Source: Oleidesulfovibrio alaskensis DSM 16109
Lineage (GTDB): Bacteria > Desulfobacterota > Desulfovibrionia > Desulfovibrionales > Desulfovibrionaceae
Length of the DNA stretch: 64,000 nt
Assembly (NCBI RefSeq): GCF_000482745.1
Contig: NZ_KI519494.1
Location: 565,682-629,681 of the forward strand
Reading direction: 5' to 3'
Shown here: positions 56,451 through 64,000 of the stretch, piece after piece
Numbering within the stretch: the stretch's first letter is position 1
How the letters are laid out: every line of letters starts with the position of its first letter
Made by a program: the position numbers and the translations under genes
Notes under the pieces: generated by a model
Database searches by the model: none
The model's input: only the letters and a program-made list of their open reading frames with translations
Told to the model about the DNA's origin: nothing

Positions 56451-57299
56451 TTACTGCAGATAGTTGAAGAAGTCTTCGTCAGAAGACATGATGATACGCG
56501 TTTTGCCTTTCAGGCTTTTTTCATATGCTTCCAGACTGCGCTTGAATGCGTAGAATTCCGGCGCCTGCTGCAGCGCTGCGGCATATACGCGTGTGGCTTC
56601 CGCTTCGCCATCGCCTTTGATAACTTCGGCGGAGCGCCGTGCTTCGGCCAGCATGACGGCACGCTCGCGGTCGGCCAGCGACCGTATTTTGGTGGCTTCT
56701 TCCTGCCCTTCGGACCGGTACTGCTTGGCCTGACGTTCGCGTTCGGCCCGCATGCGGCCGAAAATGGCCCGCTGGTTTTCCGGCGGCAGGTCAGCGCGTT
56801 TTATGCGCACATCCACCACTTCCATGCCGTAATCCTTCAGCAGTTCCGAAGACCGTTTGGTCACTTCTTCCATGATTACGGAGCGTTTGGACGAAATGAC
56901 TTCGCTCAGCGGATAGCGACCCAGAAAGACTCGCATCTGCGAATAGACTATATCGTCAAGACGTGCCTGCGCACTGCGTATGGTGCGCACGGTACGGTAG
57001 AACAGCAGCGGGTCGGTAATGCGCCAGCGGGCGTAATTGTCAAGCAGCAGCGCTTTTTTGTCGCTGGTCAGCACTTCTGCCGGATTGGCATCATATTCCA
57101 GTATCCGGGCGTCAAGATAGATGATGTTCTGGATGAACGGCATCTTTACATGCAGGCCCGGTCCCATCACTTCGCCTACCGGTTCACCCAGCTGCAGCAC
57201 TATGGCTTTTTCTGTCTGGTGCACGGTGTACAAAGACTGCACGGCAGCCACTATGACAATAAGGGCCGCGAGCAGTGCCGGAACGGTTTTCTTGCTCAT
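56451..57299 (-). CDS. hflC: HflC, SPFH/stomatin-family regulator of FtsH
   Basis: A 282-residue membrane protein with an N-terminal anchor (VPALLAALIVIVAAVQSLY), the SPFH/band-7 domain (QTEKAIVLQLGEPVGEV), then a Gln/Glu/Ala-rich helical stalk (residues 180-235). HflC and HflK form the large periplasmic cage around FtsH and modulate its proteolysis. Its start overlaps the hflK stop by four bases. Confidence 0.95.
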   Translation of the reverse strand: MSKKTVPALLAALIVIVAAVQSLYTVHQTEKAIVLQLGEPVGEVMGPGLHVKMPFIQNIIYLDARILEYDANPAEVLTSDKKALLLDNYARWRITDPLLFYRTVRTIRSAQARLDDIVYSQMRVFLGRYPLSEVISSKRSVIMEEVTKRSSELLKDYGMEVVDVRIKRADLPPENQRAIFGRMRAERERQAKQYRSEGQEEATKIRSLADRERAVMLAEARRSAEVIKGDGEAEATRVYAAALQQAPEFYAFKRSLEAYEKSLKGKTRIIMSSDEDFFNYLQ

Positions 57300-58375
57300 T
57301 GCTGCGCTCCCTTTCTGGCGCGGTCCGCGTCCAGCTTGTCCAGCGGCAGATACGGCACTACGCCGCCCGCTTTACCGCTCAGAATAATTTTTTCAAGATC
57401 AGGGTTGGAAAGAATGGTTTCCATTGTTTCCAGATACATGCGCTTGCGTGTGATATCCTTGGCTTTGTTGTATTCGGCAAGCACGTTGACAAAGCGCGCC
57501 GATTCACCCTTGGCATCACGGATTCTGGTTTCCTTGTATGCCTCCGCCTGGTTGATTATTTCGGCGGCAAGACCGCGTGCACGCGGCAGAATTTCATTCT
57601 GATAGGCTTCGGCTTCGTTGATTATGCGGCTTCTGTCTTCGCGTGCGCTTGCCACATCCTTGAAGGCATCTATGACTTCTTTGGGGGGGTGCACATCCTG
57701 CATCTGCACGGCAACCACATGCACACCGGCGTTGTAGTTATCAAGAATGCCCTGCAGCAGGTCACGCGACTTGTTCTGTATGTCCAGTTTACCGCCCGTC
57801 AGGGCAGAGTCGATGGCATTGTAGCCTATGACCTCACGCATGGCGGCTTCGGCGGCGCTTTTTACTGTCCAAGCCTGCTGCGAGACATTGAACAGAAAGG
57901 CCACAGGGTCTTTTATCTGGTATTGCACGATGAACTGCACGTCGACGATGTTTTCGTCGCCCGTGAGCATCAGAGACTCTTCCTTCACCGGACGCAGCTG
58001 CCCCTGAGAGAAACCCTCGGAGCTTCTGAAGCCCACTTCCACGCGGCGCACCTGCGACACCTTGGGGGTGTACGCTGTTTCCATGGGGAAGGGCATGTGA
58101 TAGTGAGGGCCGGGCTGGACGGTTCTGTTGTATTCGCCGAAACGCAATACAACACCGACCTCGTCCGGTTCCACGATGAAGACGCCCGAAAAAAGCCACA
58201 GCAGCACCAGCAGTGCCAGAGCAAGCTTACCTACGGGAAAGCGGAACTCACGCAGCTTTTTGATTCCGTCTCCGAGCGGATCGGAGCCGGGGTCCTTGGG
58301 GCCCCAGTTGCCGGGCGGTGTTCCGCCCGACTGCCTCTGCCGTTTTTCTTGCAGTTTTTCCCAGTCCCAGTTCAT
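57296..58375 (-). CDS. hflK: HflK, SPFH/stomatin-family regulator of FtsH
   Basis: A 359-residue protein with a Gly/Pro/Gln-rich cytoplasmic head (residues 1-45), one membrane helix (VGKLALALLVLLWLFSGVFIV), the SPFH domain (VEPDEVGVVLRFGEYNRTVQPGPHY) and a helical stalk. It partners HflC in the FtsH complex. The ATG at 58375 has no ribosome-binding site and lies only one or two bases beyond the transcription start predicted from the adjoining promoter, so the message may be leaderless. No later Met gives a sensible start. Confidence 0.95.
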   Translation of the reverse strand: MNWDWEKLQEKRQRQSGGTPPGNWGPKDPGSDPLGDGIKKLREFRFPVGKLALALLVLLWLFSGVFIVEPDEVGVVLRFGEYNRTVQPGPHYHMPFPMETAYTPKVSQVRRVEVGFRSSEGFSQGQLRPVKEESLMLTGDENIVDVQFIVQYQIKDPVAFLFNVSQQAWTVKSAAEAAMREVIGYNAIDSALTGGKLDIQNKSRDLLQGILDNYNAGVHVVAVQMQDVHPPKEVIDAFKDVASAREDRSRIINEAEAYQNEILPRARGLAAEIINQAEAYKETRIRDAKGESARFVNVLAEYNKAKDITRKRMYLETMETILSNPDLEKIILSGKAGGVVPYLPLDKLDADRARKGAQQ

Positions 58376-58383
58376 AATACCGA

Positions 58384-58412
58384 AAAATAGGGCAGTTGCG
58401 AGGGGCGGTCAA
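58384..58412 (-). promoter_or_regulatory. Promoter of hflKC
   Basis: On the minus strand TTGACC (58412-58407), 17 bases, TATTTT (58389-58384). The predicted start is near 58377, next to the hflK ATG. Confidence 0.6.
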
Positions 58413-58479
58413 GTGGGATAGCCATAAAGTTTAGGAATGTCGCAACGCGGACGAAACTGTCGCACCTAACGGAGAACGT

Positions 58480-59853
58480 ATGAAACCGGTTAACAAGGCT
58501 GTTTTCAGGGCTTATGATATTCGCGGTCTGGTGGATGTGGACTTTGATGAAGAATGGGTGGAACTGCTGGGCAGGGCCGTGGGCACCTATATGCTGCGGC
58601 GCGGCATCGGCGCGGCGGTTACGGGGCACGACTGCCGGCACAGTTCTCCGGGGTACCATGCCGCACTGACCCGCGGCATGCTTTCCACCGGACTGGACGT
58701 GACCAGTGTGGGCATGGTGCCTACACCTGTGCTGTATTTTGCGGTCAGGCACCTGAACAGACAGGGCGGGGTTGTCATCACTGCAAGCCATAATCCGCCT
58801 GAATATAACGGGTTCAAGGTGTGGGCGGGCCGCACCACCATTCATACAGACCAGATAACAGCCATATACGACATACTGGCCGCACGCGATTTTGAATCGG
58901 GCAGCGGCGCAGGGTGCGATGTGGACATTATTCCGGACTATATCGAGGCGGCTTCGCGCGATATAACGCTCAGGCGGCCGGTGCGGGTGGTGCTGGACGG
59001 CGGCAACGGAGCCGGGGGGCTGGTGTGTGCGGAGCTGCTGCGGCGTATCGGCGCCGATGTTGTGGAGCAGTACTGCGAGCCGGACGGCAGTTTTCCCAAC
59101 CATCATCCGGATCCTGTGGTGGAAAAAAACATGGGTGACCTGCAGGCACGCGTGCGGGCTGAAAAAGCCTGCTGCGGCATAGGACTGGACGGTGATGCGG
59201 ACAGGCTGGGCGTGGTGGACGAAAACGGGCGGCTGCTGTTCGGCGATCAGCTGCTGGCCATGTATGCCCGCGATACGCTGCGCCGTTTTCCCGGTGCGCT
59301 GGTAATGGGAGACGTGAAGTGCTCGCATCTGCTTTTCAGAGATATCGAACAGCACGGTGGCCGCCCGCTGATGTGGATAACCGGACATTCGGTCATGAAG
59401 GCCAAAATGCTTGAAGCAGATGCCAAGCTGGCGGGGGAAATGAGCGGTCACATGTTTTTCAATGACCGCTGGTACGGTTTTGATGACGCCATTTACGGAG
59501 CCGCGCGTTTTCTTGAAATTCTTGCGGCGTCGGATCAGCCTGTTTCGGCCATGCCGGGCTGGCCGGAAACAGCCAGTACGCCGGAACTGCATATGGAATG
59601 CCCCGATGCCGTGAAGTTTGACATTGTACGCAGAGCGCAGGAATTTTTCGGCAGCCGGTATACAGTAGATACCATTGACGGTGTGCGGCTGCTGTTTGAA
59701 GATGGCTGGGGACTTGTGCGCGCTTCCAACACCCAGCCTGTGCTGGTGCTGCGCTTTGAGGCGCAGACGGCCGAGAGACTGGCACAGATACGTGCCATTG
59801 TTGAAAATCCTCTGCGGGACTGGGTAGCACAGGCTGTGAAGGCGCAGGCCTGA
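58480..59853 (+). CDS. Phosphomannomutase/phosphoglucomutase
   Basis: A 457-residue alpha-D-phosphohexomutase with all four domains. The opening FRAYDIRG, the catalytic phosphoserine loop TASHNPPEYNG near residue 108, the metal-binding GLDGDADRLG near residue 238, the sugar loop GEMSGHMFF and the C-terminal phosphate loop region (SNTQPVLVLRFEA) are intact. It interconverts mannose or glucose 1- and 6-phosphates for LPS and exopolysaccharide precursors, as AlgC does. The ATG is preceded by CGGAGAACGT. It is divergent from hflKC. Confidence 0.95.
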   Translation: MKPVNKAVFRAYDIRGLVDVDFDEEWVELLGRAVGTYMLRRGIGAAVTGHDCRHSSPGYHAALTRGMLSTGLDVTSVGMVPTPVLYFAVRHLNRQGGVVITASHNPPEYNGFKVWAGRTTIHTDQITAIYDILAARDFESGSGAGCDVDIIPDYIEAASRDITLRRPVRVVLDGGNGAGGLVCAELLRRIGADVVEQYCEPDGSFPNHHPDPVVEKNMGDLQARVRAEKACCGIGLDGDADRLGVVDENGRLLFGDQLLAMYARDTLRRFPGALVMGDVKCSHLLFRDIEQHGGRPLMWITGHSVMKAKMLEADAKLAGEMSGHMFFNDRWYGFDDAIYGAARFLEILAASDQPVSAMPGWPETASTPELHMECPDAVKFDIVRRAQEFFGSRYTVDTIDGVRLLFEDGWGLVRASNTQPVLVLRFEAQTAERLAQIRAIVENPLRDWVAQAVKAQA

Positions 59854-59968
59854 AAACGGCGCGGATGCCTGCGGCGCGCGCTGCAGGCGGTGTATCATTT
59901 TTACTGCTGCGGGTTGCCCTGCAGCAGCATTGCAGACCGCGCTTCAGCGGCGGTACGGAGTTACGCGT

Positions 59969-60436
59969 ATGAAGATTTTACGCGCTTCACGCATGGAGCG
60001 CTGCATAGGATGTCATTCCTGTTCACTGGCCTGTGCGCGTCTGGTGCACAAAAGGCTTTCATGGAATACGGCAGGAATCAGAATTTCCTCGGCCGGCGGT
60101 CTTTCCACGGGGTTCGAGGCGCGCACATGCGTGGCGTGCAATCCCGCCCCGTGTGCCACCGCCTGCCCCACCGGAGCATTTTCACAGCGCAAGGGCGGCG
60201 GTGTCAAAGTGGACAGGTCGCTGTGCATCCGCTGTGGCAATTGTGCGGAGGCCTGTCCTGTTGAGGCCATTTATATCGATCCTGAAGAGTCGTTTCCCTA
60301 CGTCTGCATTCACTGCGGGCGCTGTGTGCCTTTCTGCCCGCATGCCTGTCTTGAGCTGGCAGATGCCGATGAAGGCCGGCAGGAATACGGCGGCGGGCAG
60401 GGCACCGGGACCGGTCGCGACCACGGAGGCCAGTGA
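59969..60436 (+). CDS. 4Fe-4S ferredoxin-type electron transfer subunit of an AOR
   Basis: A 155-residue protein from MKILRASRMERC, with GGAG eight bases upstream. Four cysteine clusters typical of HycB/DmsB-like iron-sulfur proteins are seen: CIGCHSCSLAC, CVACNPAPCATACP, CIRCGNCAEACP and CIHCGRCVPFCP, enough for four [4Fe-4S] centres. It overlaps the aldehyde:ferredoxin oxidoreductase start (TGATG) and should be its electron acceptor subunit. Confidence 0.92.
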   Translation: MKILRASRMERCIGCHSCSLACARLVHKRLSWNTAGIRISSAGGLSTGFEARTCVACNPAPCATACPTGAFSQRKGGGVKVDRSLCIRCGNCAEACPVEAIYIDPEESFPYVCIHCGRCVPFCPHACLELADADEGRQEYGGGQGTGTGRDHGGQ

Positions 60437-62199
60437 TGCGTATTGATTTCACATCGTCAAGAGTTCTGCATGTGGACATGGAGAGCGGGGCATCGCGGGT
60501 TATCAGTTTCGGCACCCGCAGCGCGCATCTGGGCGGCAGCGGTCTGGCGGCGGCACTGTACACCGAATACGGTCTGGCGGACGCTCCCGCCGATGACCCG
60601 CGGCAGCCGCTGATTTTCGCCATCGGTCCGCTTACGGGCTTTTTTCCGCTGATGAGCAAAGTTGTCTGCGGATTCCGTTCTCCGTACACCGGCGAATGGT
60701 CCGAAAGCCATGCAGGAGGCCGGCTGGCGCTGGCCATGCGGTTTTCCGGTTACGATGCGCTGATGATTACCGGCAGGGCCCGGTCTCTTTCGTGTCTTGT
60801 GGTGGGGTCGCGTCGGGTGGAAATGCATGATGTGCACTACATGCGCGGGCAGGATGTGTTTACGGCGGGCAAATATATGCGCAGGTTCGGCGCCGACAGG
60901 CACGGACACCGCAGCTCGCTGCGCATCGGCCCCGCGGGAGAAAACGGTCTGGGCTACGCCTGCATCAATGTCGATTCGTTTCGTCATTTCGGCAGGATGG
61001 GGTCGGGCGCTGTGATGGGGGGCAAAAAGCTCAAAGGTATCGTGGTGCTGGGTGACGGCAGTTTCACGCTGCCGGAAGGAAAAGCCTATCCCGCTCTTTT
61101 CAAAAAGATTTATTCAGATGTCACCGGTACGGACATGATGCGTAAGTATCATGATCTCGGTACGGCGGAAAATCTGCTTGTGCTTAATGAGTTGCATGCG
61201 TTGCCGTGGCGCAACCTGCAGCAGACATCGGACCCGCAGATAGACGGCATTTCAGGCGAGCGCTTTGCAGAACAGTTGCTGCTGCGTCAGACTGCCTGCG
61301 CCGGCTGTCCCGTGGGCTGCATTCACATAGGGCTGTTGCGCCAGCAATTCGCCAGCGATCATGAATATCTGTACAAGCAGGTGTCTTACGACTACGAACC
61401 TATCTTTGCACAAGGCTCCATGCTGGGCATTACCAACGCCTCTGGCGTGCTGGCGCTGCTGGATGAAACCGAAAAGGTGGGGCTGGACTGCATGAGCAGC
61501 GGCGTGGCGCTGGCATGGGCGGCAGAAGCGCTGGAAAAAGGTGTGATAAGCGAAAAAGAGACTGTCGTGCCGCTGCGGTTCGGCGATGTGCACAGCTTTA
61601 TTGCCGCCATGGGGCATCTGGTGCGCGGCACCAACGATTTTTACCGTCTGCTGGGACAGGGCGCCGCCAAAGCTGCGGCAGAATACGGCGGCGAAGATTT
61701 TACCTGTGTGCTGGGGCAGGAAATGGCCGGGTATGCCACCGGCGAAGTGTTTTTTGTTTCGCAGGCCATGGGGTTCCGTCATTCGCATCTGGATAGCGGC
61801 GGGTACGCATACGACCAGTCGGCCAAGGATAAGGACGTCGATAAGGCAATAGATTTTCTGGTGGATGACGAGCATAAGCGAGTGCTTATTAACTGTATGG
61901 TTTCATGCATGTTCGCCCGCAAAGCCTATACGCCGGAACGCTTGCAGGAGGCGTTGTCTTCACTGGGCATGACTGAGGCTGCCGACGCGCTGACGGACGC
62001 GGGACGCATGGTGCAGCGCGAACGGTGGCGGCTGAAGATTGCCACCGGATACGATGTGAATGCGGTGCGTATTCCCAAGCGGTTCAAGGAAGTTGTCACA
62101 TGGAAAGGGCCTGTGGATGTGGCGTATATGGATGCCCTGAAGCAGCGGTATGCCCGGGCCATACTGGATATGGCCGCCGCAGGCGGCGGGGAGAACTGA
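60436..62199 (+). CDS. Tungsten-dependent aldehyde:ferredoxin oxidoreductase
   Basis: A 587-residue AOR-family enzyme from ATG 60436 (a GTG one codon earlier is possible). The N-terminal pterin-binding domain contains GSGLAAAL, GPLTGFFP and RIGPAGENGLGYA. The [4Fe-4S] ligands are C-x2-C-x3-C in CAGCPVGC near residue 290 plus a distal Cys in INCMVSCMF near residue 490. Such enzymes oxidise aldehydes to carboxylates using a tungsto-bispterin cofactor. Coupling to the ferredoxin subunit upstream supports this. Substrate preference cannot be predicted. Confidence 0.93.
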   Translation: MRIDFTSSRVLHVDMESGASRVISFGTRSAHLGGSGLAAALYTEYGLADAPADDPRQPLIFAIGPLTGFFPLMSKVVCGFRSPYTGEWSESHAGGRLALAMRFSGYDALMITGRARSLSCLVVGSRRVEMHDVHYMRGQDVFTAGKYMRRFGADRHGHRSSLRIGPAGENGLGYACINVDSFRHFGRMGSGAVMGGKKLKGIVVLGDGSFTLPEGKAYPALFKKIYSDVTGTDMMRKYHDLGTAENLLVLNELHALPWRNLQQTSDPQIDGISGERFAEQLLLRQTACAGCPVGCIHIGLLRQQFASDHEYLYKQVSYDYEPIFAQGSMLGITNASGVLALLDETEKVGLDCMSSGVALAWAAEALEKGVISEKETVVPLRFGDVHSFIAAMGHLVRGTNDFYRLLGQGAAKAAAEYGGEDFTCVLGQEMAGYATGEVFFVSQAMGFRHSHLDSGGYAYDQSAKDKDVDKAIDFLVDDEHKRVLINCMVSCMFARKAYTPERLQEALSSLGMTEAADALTDAGRMVQRERWRLKIATGYDVNAVRIPKRFKEVVTWKGPVDVAYMDALKQRYARAILDMAAAGGGEN

Positions 62200-62202
62200 C
62201 AG

Positions 62203-62712
62203 ATGTTTTTCAGAGCGCGGGGCGGCAGACGCAGCCCGCTTGTAAGGGGCGGCAGCTTTGGTGAAAAGCTGTTCAGGCTGCTGCTTTTGCTTGGCGTGTT
62301 CGCGCTGTGCGGCTGGGGGTTCTGGTACAATTCCGGCGCGGCACTGCAAAACCTGCAGTCGCGCGGGGCAGTATGGGACGAAACCGGTCTGCTGACTGAA
62401 GATGACCTGAAAGGTTTGCGGGTGATGGCTACCAGATTCAATGCCGAATACGGCATTGTGGTGCGCATTCAGGTGCGCAAGGGGCAGGTGACCCTGCCGC
62501 AGCCTGATTCCCGCACGCTGTTTATCATTATCAGCCCTGCCCACAATCAGGTGCTGGTCGAGTTTCCCCCGCTGGTGCGCAAGTCACTGGGCGAAGAATT
62601 CATGTATTCGTTGCAGAATACCCACTTTATCCCTTATTTTGAAAACGGCCAGTGGGGACTGGCCCTTGCGGATGCACTCAAAAAAATATGGAGCGGCCTT
62701 GGCCGCCCTTGA
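62203..62712 (+). CDS. TPM domain membrane-anchored protein
   Basis: A 169-residue protein starting three bases after the AOR stop. A basic head and one membrane helix (LLLLLGVFALCGWGFWYN) precede a TPM-type domain (residues 55-165, VWDETGLLTEDDLKGLRVMATRFNAE and VLVEFPPLVRKSLGEEF). TPM domains occur in proteins linked to photosystem repair and membrane-complex quality control; the bacterial role is unclear. Position suggests co-expression with AOR. Confidence 0.75.
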   Translation: MFFRARGGRRSPLVRGGSFGEKLFRLLLLLGVFALCGWGFWYNSGAALQNLQSRGAVWDETGLLTEDDLKGLRVMATRFNAEYGIVVRIQVRKGQVTLPQPDSRTLFIIISPAHNQVLVEFPPLVRKSLGEEFMYSLQNTHFIPYFENGQWGLALADALKKIWSGLGRP

Positions 62713-62725
62713 CGGCGATACATTT

Positions 62726-63190
62726 ATGAAACAAGTGGATATATTCACGGACGGGTCGTGCCTTGGCAACCCCGGTCCCGGAGGCTGGGCCGCGGTGTTG
62801 CGGTATGCCGGCACACAGAAGGAACTGGGGGGCGGTTTTTCGGGTACAACCAACAACCGCATGGAAATACTGGCTGTTATCGAAGGGCTGGAAGCTCTGC
62901 AGGAGCCGTGTACTGTTAATTTGTACACCGATTCGCAGTATGTGCGGAATGCCGTTGAAAAAAAATGGCTTGATTCGTGGCAGCGCAACGGGTGGAAAAC
63001 GGCCGCCCGGAAGCCGGTAAAAAATAAAGACCTGTGGTTGCGGCTGCTGCCGCTGCTGGCCCGGCATACTGTCAAATTTCACTGGGTGCGCGGACACAGC
63101 GGGCATCCGGAAAACGAACTGTGCGATACCATTGCCCGCGGGCATGCTTCGCGTGGCGGGCTGCCGCCGGACACGCAGGCTGCAGGCTGA
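62726..63190 (+). CDS. rnhA: Ribonuclease HI
   Basis: This 154-residue enzyme degrades RNA in RNA-DNA hybrids. The start MKQVDIFTDGSCLGNPG is typical, and the catalytic carboxylates are Asp10, Glu in NNRMEILAV, Asp in YTDSQYV and Asp in ELCDTIARG, with His in RGHSGHPENE. It follows the TPM gene by 13 bases and has normal length. Confidence 0.97.
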   Translation: MKQVDIFTDGSCLGNPGPGGWAAVLRYAGTQKELGGGFSGTTNNRMEILAVIEGLEALQEPCTVNLYTDSQYVRNAVEKKWLDSWQRNGWKTAARKPVKNKDLWLRLLPLLARHTVKFHWVRGHSGHPENELCDTIARGHASRGGLPPDTQAAG

Positions 63191-63227
63191 ACAACAGACC
63201 CGGGTGTTTTCATAAGGGGTGTTTTTT

Positions 63228-63896
63228 ATGCAGGCAGAAGCCATACCGGCACAGGCCAGACGCAGCGCCGGAGTCAGTCTTTCCATCGGAACGGGAACAC
63301 GTCTGCTCCTGAACTTCAGCGGGATGCGCGAAAATCTTTCGTCGGAACTCATCGGACTGTATCCGTACGAGTTTCTTATTTTCAAGATGCCGCTCATACC
63401 GGGCATACGCAACAAGCTGCTGCCGGGCGAAGGTGTGACGGTGCGCTACATGCAGGGGGGCAGCATTTTCGGCTTCAGCACATGCATCCTCAACCATGTG
63501 CTAAAACCTGCCTCGCTTGTTTTTGTGGAATATCCGGAGTTTGTGGAACAGCTTGATCTGCGTCAGCACAGGCGGGTCGACTGCCTGCTGCCGGGAAAGG
63601 TGCACTGCCGCCACGGAGAATACCGCTGCGTGCTTGCCGACCTGAGCCCCGGCGGCGGAAAAGTGGTGCTGGATGTCAAGGCCTCTGATCCGGTTAAAAG
63701 TCTGGGTGTGGGCGATATGCTGATTCTGCGTCTGGGACTTTTTGCCGGCAAAGGTGATGTGTCTGTTTCGTGCCTGCTGAAAAATATCGCGCAGGATGCT
63801 TCGCGGCTGCAGCTGGGGGTGCAGTTCCGCGATATGGGCGAGGACGAGTGCTGCCAGATACGTGACTATCTGGAACAGGTGTCCACTGCAGTCTGA
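63228..63896 (+). CDS. PilZ domain c-di-GMP receptor (YcgR-like)
   Basis: A 222-residue protein from ATG 63228, six bases after AAGGGG. Residues 15-105 form a YcgR-N/PilZN-type beta barrel, and residues 110-220 a PilZ domain with RQHRRVDCLLPG (RxxxR) and DLSPGGGKVVL (DxSxxG), so c-di-GMP binding is expected. YcgR-like proteins slow or steer flagellar motors. It follows rnhA by 37 bases. The last 104 bases of the window hold nothing recognisable. Confidence 0.87.
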   Translation: MQAEAIPAQARRSAGVSLSIGTGTRLLLNFSGMRENLSSELIGLYPYEFLIFKMPLIPGIRNKLLPGEGVTVRYMQGGSIFGFSTCILNHVLKPASLVFVEYPEFVEQLDLRQHRRVDCLLPGKVHCRHGEYRCVLADLSPGGGKVVLDVKASDPVKSLGVGDMLILRLGLFAGKGDVSVSCLLKNIAQDASRLQLGVQFRDMGEDECCQIRDYLEQVSTAV

Positions 63897-64000
63897 CGGC
63901 ACGGCCGGAAGACGGGCCTGTCATGCGGGGCTGATGCAGGGCGCCGGTCTGCAACGCGTGTGAGCGCGCCGCTACGCTAAAAAGGATACAGGGTGGTCGA

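Overview
The window is an ordinary chromosomal segment of moderately high GC from a bacterium that looks like a member of the Desulfovibrionaceae (an Oleidesulfovibrio alaskensis-like sulfate reducer is my best guess). That placement is inference, from the tRNA-tuf-rpl-rpoBC order, sensor kinases with Cys-rich PAS domains, a TPR/AmrB/sigma-54 cluster, a tungsten aldehyde:ferredoxin oxidoreductase and abundant PilZ, chemotaxis and enhancer-binding proteins. There is no prophage, insertion sequence or CRISPR array. The clearest decayed gene is a chemoreceptor remnant.

Layout. 1-1748 (-): N-terminal part of an NtrY-like sensor kinase and a DUF4390 protein. 1962-16054 (-): a conserved information-processing cluster, read from high to low coordinates as tRNA-Thr(TGT), tRNA-Tyr, tRNA-Gly, tRNA-Thr(GGT), tuf, rpmG, tRNA-Trp, secE, nusG, rplK, rplA, L10 leader, rplJ, rplL, a terminator-like hairpin plus a separate promoter, rpoB, rpoC, terminator. 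16188-20618 (-): rpmE, DUF1385, prfA, prmC, lpxC. 20839-23338 (+): a TlyA-type methyltransferase, a chemoreceptor remnant and an exported beta-carbonic anhydrase. 23431-26099 (-): an EcfT-type transporter subunit, a His-rich NicO-like metal transporter, a MarR regulator and MntP. 26196-31702 (+): umuDC, a zinc-ribbon/PilZ protein, a chemoreceptor. 31809-37997 (-): amidohydrolase, pyrB, pyrC, an HD-domain protein with a decayed nucleotidyltransferase domain, rlmN. 38364-39185 (+): a WcbI-like protein. 39251-47727 (-): methyltransferase, nikR, folE2, a small flagellar-rod-like protein, a sigma-54 activator, a giant TPR protein, amrB. 47873-49143 (+): bioY and its ECF ATPase. 49300-58375 (-): hflKC, an S24-type repressor, two sensor kinases, a sigma-54 response regulator and a candidate small RNA. 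58480-63896 (+): phosphohexomutase, ferredoxin, aldehyde:ferredoxin oxidoreductase, TPM protein, rnhA, PilZ protein.

Functional links. The translation/transcription block is the core. Metal handling recurs: NikR, NicO-like and MntP transporters, AmrB, AOR. The biotin ECF transporter seems split, with S and A components at 48 kb and a lone T component at 25 kb. Signalling is dense: three histidine kinases, two sigma-54 activators, two PilZ proteins and a chemoreceptor.

The most unusual feature is at 49300-49520 (-), in a gap with no gene. Three consecutive stem-loops each carry a run of seven or eight C in the loop followed by AA. The last is a textbook intrinsic terminator (T6), and a TATTAT -10-like element lies just upstream. 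I interpret this as an undescribed multi-loop, C-rich trans-acting small RNA.
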